In this document: positions 1 to 5,243 of the stretch, one piece after another
Layout of the letters: each line of letters starts with the position of its first letter
How positions within the stretch are numbered: the first letter of the stretch is position 1
Position numbers and translations under genes: made by a program
The notes under the pieces: generated by a model
The model's input: only the letters and a program-made list of their open reading frames with translations
Databases searched by the model: none
Told to the model about the DNA's origin: nothing
Assembly: GCA_021804195.1 (NCBI GenBank)
Contig: JAJZKJ010000172.1
Span: 1-5,243, forward strand
Direction of reading: 5' to 3'
Source: Acidobacteriota bacterium
Lineage (GTDB): Bacteria > Planctomycetota > Phycisphaerae > WQYP01 > JAJZKJ01
DNA length: 5,243 nucleotides

Positions 1-886
1 CCACGCAGGTATTGACCTGGCTGAAATCGCCTTGCGTTTGAATGCTGGAAAAGTCCAATGGAGCATTGCCGGTATTCGTCAGGGTCACCTGCTGGGCAGG
101 ACTGTCGCTGTTGCGCGATGTCAGGTCAAAATGCAAGCGCGGAGTGGAAAAGGTGATCTCGGGCCCGATGCCTTCGCCCAGGGGCGTAATCACCTGCGTG
201 CCCCGCGGCGTATTATCCGCGATCACAATCAGCCCGCTGCGCGAACCGGTGGTATGGGGCTGAAAGCGGACTTGCACCTGGCACTGGCCTTCCGGCGCCA
301 GCACCGGCGGGCAGCCGTTTTTGATCGCATAATCCCCCATCGCCTCAATACCCGCCAGTTGCAGCGCCACGCTGCTGGCCGGCGCATCGGGATTGCCGGG
401 ATTGCGGATCGTAATCGTTTGCGCGGGGCTGCTTTTTCCGATCTCAACCTGGCCAAAATTGAGATAGGCCGGCGTGATCTGGGCCGTGGCGCCAATCCCC
501 ACTCCCACCAGCGGCACGATCAGGTTGGGCTGCGAAGGCAGAATTAAAGCGCCTTGCCGCAGTCCCACCCGGGTAGGAGCAAACCGCAGCGTGAGGCTGC
601 AGGGCGTCATGGAGGTGACCATGCCATTGCAGTTATTGCCGGTGGTGACAAAATCCCCCAGAATGACCAGGTTGGAGAGATAAAAATTACTGTTTCCCTG
701 CACCACGATGGTTTCGATTTTGGCGTGGCCCGTCTGCCCGACGGGAACCGCATCGAATACCTGGGTGGCCGGCGATATGGTAATGGCTTGCCCGCTGGCC
801 ATGGCGTGGCGCTGCCCCCAAGCGCACATCATGGGCGCCAGCATGAAAGTAGCCAGGGTAAGGTTGCGCAGAAATTTTTTTTTCAT
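1..886 (-). CDS. Secreted tandem ASH-like / choice-of-anchor D domain protein, 3' partial
   Basis: Open frame of 295 codons from ATG 886 that runs off the left edge without a stop. The first residues, MKKKFLRNLTLATFMLAPMM, form a signal peptide (basic start, hydrophobic core). Cleavage is plausible after AWG (22-24) or AMA (28-30). Cys21 lacks a good lipobox, so a lipoprotein is unlikely. The mature part is a tandem array of Ig-like ASH-type modules: 35-132, 133-240 and 241-295 (cut). They begin with related strands (ISPATQVF, ITPAYLNF, FSTPRLHF). Modules 2 and 3 carry the typical N-x-G turn (RNPGNP, TNTGNAP), and modules 1 and 2 carry R-F-x-P. Each complete module carries a Cys pair ten residues apart (86/96 and 192/202), probably a disulfide. 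Cys294 begins the third. Such proteins are exported or surface-associated, and no catalytic motif is visible. It follows the kinase stop by 19 nt and has its own GGAG, so it is probably co-transcribed. Total length, anchor and exact role are unknown. Confidence 0.9.
   Translation of the reverse strand, partial: MKKKFLRNLTLATFMLAPMMCAWGQRHAMASGQAITISPATQVFDAVPVGQTGHAKIETIVVQGNSNFYLSNLVILGDFVTTGNNCNGMVTSMTPCSLTLRFAPTRVGLRQGALILPSQPNLIVPLVGVGIGATAQITPAYLNFGQVEIGKSSPAQTITIRNPGNPDAPASSVALQLAGIEAMGDYAIKNGCPPVLAPEGQCQVQVRFQPHTTGSRSGLIVIADNTPRGTQVITPLGEGIGPEITFSTPRLHFDLTSRNSDSPAQQVTLTNTGNAPLDFSSIQTQGDFSQVNTCV
2..784 (-). repeat. Protein-level tandem repeat: two full and one cut ASH-like modules
   Basis: Residues 35-132 (784-491), 133-240 (490-167) and 241-295 (166-2) of the secreted protein repeat the same order: an opening strand ending in Phe, a PAQ-type stretch with an N-x-G turn in the later copies, then a Cys pair or its beginning. 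The opening Phe residues are at 44, 144 and 253 and the first Cys residues at 86, 192 and 294, giving a period of about 100-109 residues. The copies are diverged in DNA and protein, so this is an old domain array rather than a recent duplication. Confidence 0.7.
875..883 (-). repeat. Run of nine A directly after the start codon of the secreted protein gene
   Basis: The coding strand reads ATG followed by nine A, encoding Lys-Lys-Lys. It supplies the basic n-region of the signal peptide. A change of one or two bases would shift the frame at codon 2-4 and abolish the protein, so it is a possible slippage site. The run is seen directly; any phase variation is inference. Confidence 0.85.
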
Positions 887-892
887 ATCAGT

Positions 893-896
893 CTCC
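893..896 (-). promoter_or_regulatory. Ribosome binding site of the secreted ASH-like protein gene
   Basis: GGAG on the minus strand, 6 nt before the ATG at 886, inside the 19-nt gap after the kinase stop. It supports this start, which is also the only one that gives a full signal peptide. Confidence 0.75.
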
Positions 897-905
897 AGCC
901 ATTAA

Positions 906-2522
906 CTATTGCGAAGTTGTGAAACATCCGTTGAGCGTTTTCTGCCAGGGCAGGGCGGTGAAATACGATTGGCCCTGAATGCGAAGGTTGGCGGCGAAAA
1001 AGGCGACCTGGCCGTTCCAGATCGAGCCGGAATTCTGGGGATAGCGCAGCCGCATATTGGCGCCCGCCGGCACTTTCCAACTGGCGAAGTTATGGTCGTC
1101 GCTGTTGAAATATTGCCATTGGCCTTCACGATTTTGCCACATCACGCCCAGGTCGCGGATGGTTACGGCATGGGCGCCCGGATTGCAGATTTTGAAATGA
1201 TGATTGATGGCCACCGGTGCGGCGGGCGCGAGCGCGGGTTTCTGCCGCCATTGCCAGCCCAGCCAGCCCGTGGCCAGGGCCAGCGCCAGGGCGCAACTCC
1301 AGCCCGCGATCATCAGGCCGCGGTTCGATTTCGGGTGTTCATCTTCATCCGCCAGCAGGGCCGCGGCGCTTGCCGCCGTGGCTGGCCGCGTCCCGGGCCG
1401 GGTGGCCGGACGGGGCGTGCGCGGCGGCAGTTCCGGTTCCTGCCATCCACTGCCCGGCGCGGTTTGGCCGGGACTGGGATTGACCATGGTCGGCATGCTG
1501 GCCGAAGGCGGCCGCACCCGGCTGGTGGCGGGCGCGGGAGTTTGCACTAGCGTCGCCGCCAACCCGCCGTCACTGTGGTGATCCAGGCTGGCCAGGGCCA
1601 GATTGATTTCCCGGATTAATTCCTGGGCATTGGCCGGCCGGTCTTCCGGATGTTTGGCCAGCATCCGCCGCAGCAACTGATCCACGTGATTGGGAATGCC
1701 CAGTTCACGCGGCAGCGCCGGCGCGGGACGATTCAGGATCTGCTGCCGCACCTCATCCGGTTGACCGCCGTAGGGAGTATGTCCGCTCAGCATTTCATAG
1801 AGCGTCGCGCCCAGGCTGTACAGGTCGGAGCGGCCGTCCAGATCCCGGCCGCGGGCGCCGCGAATCTGCTCGGGCGAGGCATACGGGCCGGTGCCCACCA
1901 TCGTTCCCGGCTGGGTCATGCTGCCGCTGGTCAGCGATTCCCGCACCGCGGCGATGCCGAAATCCATGACCTTCACGATCTCCCGGCCCTGGCTGTCGCG
2001 GATGAGCATCAGATTGTCGGGTTTGATATCGCGGTGAATGATCTCCTGGGCATGCGCCACGGTCAGCACATCGGCGACTTGCTTGGCGATTTCCAGCGCC
2101 CGGGCGGGCAGAAAGCGCTGTCCATTCTGCAGGAGTTCCCGGGCGCTCAGGCCTTCCAGATACTCCATCACGATAAACAGTTTGCCGTCTTCGGCCTGGG
2201 CAAAGTCGTACAGCCGGACCGAGTTGGGATGAAACAGCTTGCCCGCGGTGCGGGCTTCCTGCAGAAAACGCTGGGTAAACTGCGGATTGGCGGCATAGTC
2301 GGGCCGCATCACTTTCAGCGCCCGCGTGTCTTCCAGATTAATGTGCTGGGCGCGGTACACCACGCCCATGCCGCCGTGCCCGATTTTGCCCAGGATGCGA
2401 TAGGTGCCCTTGATGATCTGGCCGGTTTTCCACTCATCGAGCGGAATCAGCAGCATGGCGTGCGTGGGGCAATTGGTGGTCTCATCGCCGAATTCGGTGG
2501 TGCAGATGGGACAATATTTCAT
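906..2522 (-). CDS. Membrane-anchored Ser/Thr protein kinase with N-terminal zinc-ribbon-like motif and extracytoplasmic domain
   Basis: Complete 538-residue Hanks-type kinase that phosphorylates Ser/Thr on proteins. The FHA-ABC protein encoded just upstream is the obvious candidate partner (inference). Residues 4-21 form a ribbon-like C4-x2-C7-x10-C18-x2-H21. The kinase domain (about 41-310) has a Gly loop (IGHGGMGVVY, 47-56), ATP Lys70, helix-C Glu89, HRDIKPDN (Asp165, Asn170), DFG (187-189), an activation segment rich in Ser/Thr (190-212), SPE (216-218) and Asp233 of the DxxS-like motif, so it looks catalytically competent. A Thr/Pro/Ala-rich linker (about 320-398) leads to one transmembrane helix (402-424). 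The C-terminal 114 residues (425-538) should be extracytoplasmic, have no recognised family, and contain Cys446 and Cys533, which could pair. The ATG at 2522 is chosen because it overlaps the upstream TGA (ATGA), has AAGGA 8 nt upstream, and gives the ribbon at the very N-terminus. The stop is TAG at 908-906, and the next gene begins 19 nt later. No PASTA repeats are present. Confidence 0.96.
   Translation of the reverse strand: MKYCPICTTEFGDETTNCPTHAMLLIPLDEWKTGQIIKGTYRILGKIGHGGMGVVYRAQHINLEDTRALKVMRPDYAANPQFTQRFLQEARTAGKLFHPNSVRLYDFAQAEDGKLFIVMEYLEGLSARELLQNGQRFLPARALEIAKQVADVLTVAHAQEIIHRDIKPDNLMLIRDSQGREIVKVMDFGIAAVRESLTSGSMTQPGTMVGTGPYASPEQIRGARGRDLDGRSDLYSLGATLYEMLSGHTPYGGQPDEVRQQILNRPAPALPRELGIPNHVDQLLRRMLAKHPEDRPANAQELIREINLALASLDHHSDGGLAATLVQTPAPATSRVRPPSASMPTMVNPSPGQTAPGSGWQEPELPPRTPRPATRPGTRPATAASAAALLADEDEHPKSNRGLMIAGWSCALALALATGWLGWQWRQKPALAPAAPVAINHHFKICNPGAHAVTIRDLGVMWQNREGQWQYFNSDDHNFASWKVPAGANMRLRYPQNSGSIWNGQVAFFAANLRIQGQSYFTALPWQKTLNGCFTTSQ
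2519..2522 (-). other. ATGA stop-start overlap between exporter and kinase genes
   Basis: On the minus strand the four bases ATGA hold the kinase start (ATG, 2522-2520) and the exporter stop (TGA, 2521-2519). This arrangement is typical of translational coupling and implies one transcript and a linked supply of the two proteins. The overlap is seen directly; coupling is inferred. Confidence 0.9.
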
Positions 2523-5243
2523 GCGTGGGTTCCTTGCCGGCTCGATTGCCAGCGCAAAGCTAACGTAATGCCGGCGATCATGATCGCGGCGAATAAGAGC
2601 AGAATGCCGAAATAAGCGATGAAAGCGGATTCACCCAGCACGGCCCGCGTCTCGGGCGCCGCATCGCCCGGGGTGGCTTTCAGGCCGGAAATCCAGGTCC
2701 GCAAATGGGCGGCATCCTGTGGATGCAGGGAAATGGATACGGCGTCGGCCAGCCTGAGGCTGTGCGGGCGTCCATCATGGATATATAAATCCGCCAGCCC
2801 TTCCAGGCCCCAGCGGCTGATCATGAGCGGTGACAATCCCCAGCGCAGCGGACCATTCATGCCGCCCGGCGAGATTTCCGGCGGCAGGGAAACGATCTGC
2901 ACCTGGCCATTGCCCGGGTTCACCCGCGCGTAAAACGGATGCAGCGCATGCACGGGAATGAACAGTCCGGCCAGCAGCAGTTGCGGAATCAAGGTGACCG
3001 GAAATAACAACAGCGCGGTTTCCGCCCGCTTCACCAGCGCAGAAATCAGCAGTCCCAGCAGCGCGCCATTCCAGTAAATCAACAGCAGCATGACCCAGGC
3101 GGCAAGAATATGGCCTTGCAGCGCTCCGCCCAGCAGCAATATCCCGATAAAAACTCCGGTCTGGGCCGCGCCCAGACCCAGGGCATAGCCGAGCTTGGCG
3201 CCGAGATAACCGGCCAGGCTGAGGCCATGCTGGCGCTCGCGGCGAAAAATCGGCCGCTCATCCACTAACTCGCGCACGCTGGCCGAACCGCCGAACCAGA
3301 GCCCGGCGAAGACCATCATGAACAGGGTCTTCGGTCCGTCGGCGCCGGCTTTCAGCCAGTCCACCAGCAGCGCCACCACCGCCGGAGGCGCCAGCAGGCT
3401 GGCCAGGCTGGCCGCGCCATGCCAGCGCAGGCGGAACTGACGCCGGGTCAGGGTCCGCAGATGGCTCCAGCGGCGCTGGGCCTCTCCGCTTTCAGCTTCC
3501 ATCGCCGCGCTGGGCGCGCTGCCGTGGTCTTGCGGCGCCGCTTCCGACAACCGGTGCGAAATCAGTTCCTCGTACATCCGGGATGCCTGGAATTGCCGCG
3601 CCCATTGCTCCGGGGTTTTCTGCTGCAGGCAGTCATAAATATCTGAAGGCCGGCTTTGCCGGAAGTAGGCCAGCAATTCCTGCCCCGGGCCGAAATAGGC
3701 CAGCCGTCCGCCCACCAGCACCGTCACCTTGTCCAATAAACTGAAACTGCCCAGCAGATGCGTGCTGAGCACCACGGTCGCGCCGCGATTGGCGATTTCG
3801 CGGAACGTCTGCATCATTTTCATTTCCGTGCGGGGATCCTGGCCGGCGGTAGGCTCATCCAGGAACAGCAGGCCGGGTTTGCTGAGCAGTTCAATGCCCA
3901 GGCTGACGCGCTTGCGCTGTCCGCCGCTCAGCATGACAATGCCGGTATCGCGGCGCTCGCGCAGTTCCAGAATGCCCAGCACTTCGGTGATGCGAGCCTC
4001 GATCTCGGATTCTTCGGTGTCGCCCGGCAGCCGCAGCCGGGCGGCGTAGTACAGGCATTCACCCACCGTGAGTTCGGTATGCAAAATATCGTCTTGCGGC
4101 ACATGTCCGATGAGCGGGCGCAGCGCGGCATAATCGCGGTATAAGTCCCAGTTATTGATTTGCACCTGGCCCTGGCGCGCCGGCCGCAACCCGTTCAGGG
4201 CGTCGAGCAAGGTGGATTTACCGCAGCCGGAGGGTCCCAGGATGCCCACCAGTTCGCGGGGTTGAATGACCAGGGAAATCGCCTCCAGTAAAGGCCGCGC
4301 CATGCCGGTGGCGGCATCGGTGACGGTCTGGCCCAAACCCTGGCAGCTGAGCCGGAAACGGGTGCCGTCCGACTGCGCCTCCATCTGCGTGCCGTCGAAA
4401 AACAGCGGCACCGCGCCGATCATGATGCGGTCCCCGGCGTTCAGCCGCTGGCGGCGGATGCGCACGCCATTGACAAACGTTCCATTGGCGGAGCCGCAAT
4501 CCTCCAATTCCAGACCCGCGGCTGATTTATGGATGATGGCGTGCAGGCGGGAAACGGTGGGATGCTGCAGCCGCACATCGTTTTCCGGATCACGGCCCAG
4601 CCGCGTGCTGGTTTTGGCCAGCGTGATGTCGCGCAGCAGCAGCGCCCGCCGGGCCGGTTCGCGGAACAGCAGCAGGCGGTTTTCACAAACCCCCAGTTGA
4701 ATGGCATCGCCATCCTGCAGCACGCGTTCACGCGCCAGTTCGCCGTTGACGCGGGTGCCGGGGGTGGGATTGGGATCATTCAGTTTCCAGCCGCCGTTCG
4801 GCAGCGGCTGCAGTACGGCCTGCACGGGCAGCACGCTGGGGTGGGGAATTGGCAGTCCGCCCGGTCCCGGCCGTGAGCCAATCTCAATCCGGCCGCCCGG
4901 CAGGGGAATGTCCTGCACCGCGTATTGGTCCAGAATCAATTGCAGCCAGGCGCGGCCCGGCGCGGGGCTCGCCGCCGGGGCGGCGCCCGGGCTGGGACTG
5001 GAGGAAGCCGAAGCGATCGGTTGCGGCCGGGAGGCGAGTGTGGGCGCGGCGGCCTGGCGAAAGATCAGGCTATGCGCCGCACGCAAGCCAAAATGCAGCT
5101 CGTCTCCATTTTTCAGTTCCCGCTGGCGCACCCGCTGCTGATTGACATAACTGCCGTTCACGGAAAGGTCTTCCAGCCAGACCCGGCCTTGAGCATCGAG
5201 GTAAATCCGGGCCTGTTGGCGGGAAATCTCCGGATCATTCAGA
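2519..5243 (-). CDS. FHA-ABC transporter fusion (three FHA modules, ABCG-like ATPase and membrane domain), 5' partial
   Basis: Probable inner-membrane ABC half-transporter, likely an exporter, with cytoplasmic phosphothreonine-reading FHA modules. Substrate unknown. The frame stays open to the right edge, and the upstream residues (EISRQQA, WLEDLS) complete an FHA fold, so the GTG at 5161 is an internal Val and the true start is outside. Numbering from the first full codon (5242) gives 907 residues. FHA1 (1-62, cut) is followed by an Ala/Pro/Ser linker. FHA2 (about 98-194) is degenerate. FHA3 (about 198-283) is canonical, with GR 216-217, SRLH 231-234 and NG 253-254. The nucleotide-binding domain (about 294-525) has Walker A GPSGCGKST (336-344), Q-loop VPQDD (Q383), signature LSGGQ (438-442), Walker B LLFLDE (458-463) and switch His495. 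About six hydrophobic segments follow (609-629, 639-656, 678-707, 711-737, 743-767, 874-895), with a roughly 105-residue loop before the last, as in ABCG-type permeases. Its TGA overlaps the kinase ATG. The family is confident; direction of transport is inferred. Confidence 0.95.
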   Translation of the reverse strand, partial: LNDPEISRQQARIYLDAQGRVWLEDLSVNGSYVNQQRVRQRELKNGDELHFGLRAAHSLIFRQAAAPTLASRPQPIASASSSPSPGAAPAASPAPGRAWLQLILDQYAVQDIPLPGGRIEIGSRPGPGGLPIPHPSVLPVQAVLQPLPNGGWKLNDPNPTPGTRVNGELARERVLQDGDAIQLGVCENRLLLFREPARRALLLRDITLAKTSTRLGRDPENDVRLQHPTVSRLHAIIHKSAAGLELEDCGSANGTFVNGVRIRRQRLNAGDRIMIGAVPLFFDGTQMEAQSDGTRFRLSCQGLGQTVTDAATGMARPLLEAISLVIQPRELVGILGPSGCGKSTLLDALNGLRPARQGQVQINNWDLYRDYAALRPLIGHVPQDDILHTELTVGECLYYAARLRLPGDTEESEIEARITEVLGILELRERRDTGIVMLSGGQRKRVSLGIELLSKPGLLFLDEPTAGQDPRTEMKMMQTFREIANRGATVVLSTHLLGSFSLLDKVTVLVGGRLAYFGPGQELLAYFRQSRPSDIYDCLQQKTPEQWARQFQASRMYEELISHRLSEAAPQDHGSAPSAAMEAESGEAQRRWSHLRTLTRRQFRLRWHGAASLASLLAPPAVVALLVDWLKAGADGPKTLFMMVFAGLWFGGSASVRELVDERPIFRRERQHGLSLAGYLGAKLGYALGLGAAQTGVFIGILLLGGALQGHILAAWVMLLLIYWNGALLGLLISALVKRAETALLLFPVTLIPQLLLAGLFIPVHALHPFYARVNPGNGQVQIVSLPPEISPGGMNGPLRWGLSPLMISRWGLEGLADLYIHDGRPHSLRLADAVSISLHPQDAAHLRTWISGLKATPGDAAPETRAVLGESAFIAYFGILLLFAAIMIAGITLALRWQSSRQGTHA
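2531..2535 (-). promoter_or_regulatory. Ribosome binding site of the kinase gene
   Basis: AAGGA on the minus strand, 8 nt before the ATG at 2522 and lying inside the last codons of the exporter gene. Its spacing supports this start over later in-frame Met codons. Confidence 0.7.

Noticed and set aside
32..547. Plus-strand open frame of 171 codons near the left edge
   Set aside because: The minus strand here encodes ASH-like modules with a signal peptide and regular Cys spacing. The plus frame has no family features and no clear ribosome binding site.
888..902. Four-codon mini-frame (Met-Ala-Gly-Asp-stop) in the gap before the secreted protein gene
   Set aside because: It overlaps the GGAG of the real gene and is short enough to occur by chance. 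Nothing suggests a leader peptide.
1650..2615. Long plus-strand open frame (321 codons) opposite the kinase gene
   Set aside because: It lies opposite the conserved kinase motifs, its product is rich in His/Gln/Arg/Ala without any recognisable domain, and GC-rich genes commonly leave open frames on the other strand.
3385..3420. Short repeated AGGCTGGCC-like units inside the exporter gene
   Set aside because: They encode the Ala/Ser/Leu-rich start of the first membrane segment and reflect codon use in a hydrophobic low-complexity stretch, not a mobile or regulatory repeat.
1..5243. CRISPR arrays, tRNA/rRNA genes, insertion sequences, riboswitches, terminators
   Set aside because: Nothing of these kinds was seen. 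The window is coding apart from one 19-nt gap.

Overview
The window is almost wholly coding. All of it reads from the minus strand as one compact three-gene run, transcribed from the right edge towards the left edge. Base composition is GC-rich, and the long open frames on the plus strand are shadows of these genes. I infer a soil-type Gram-negative bacterium, most likely an acidobacterium. The reasons are a Ser/Thr kinase with an N-terminal Cys-rich ribbon, a secreted protein built of 'choice-of-anchor D' (ASH-like) repeats, and an FHA-ABC fusion, a combination I associate with that phylum. The taxonomic call is inference, not proof.

Layout in transcription order: (1) 5243-2519, an FHA-ABC exporter whose start lies beyond the right edge. 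It has one cut and two complete FHA modules, then an ABCG-like ATPase and a six-helix membrane domain. (2) 2522-906, a complete membrane-anchored Ser/Thr protein kinase with a zinc-ribbon-like N-terminus, a Thr/Pro-rich linker, one transmembrane helix and a small extracytoplasmic domain. Its ATG overlaps the exporter's TGA in an ATGA junction. (3) 886-1, a secreted protein of tandem ASH-like domains that runs off the left edge. It starts 19 nt after the kinase stop. There is no intergenic stretch longer than 19 nt, so no promoter or terminator is visible. The operon promoter must lie beyond the right edge and any terminator beyond the left.

Working model (inference): the kinase senses something outside the inner membrane, phosphorylates threonines on itself and/or the exporter, and the exporter's FHA domains read those phosphothreonines to gate or recruit transport. 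This parallels the mycobacterial PknF/Rv1747 pair, in which a Ser/Thr kinase regulates an FHA-ABC exporter, but gene order and domain make-up differ here. The third gene adds an extracytoplasmic partner that could be a ligand, scaffold or surface protein for the same system. The most notable points are the coupled kinase-exporter-secreted protein set, the unequal conservation of the three FHA modules, the orphan kinase ectodomain with an Ig-like sequence pattern, and a run of nine A right after the start codon of the third gene.
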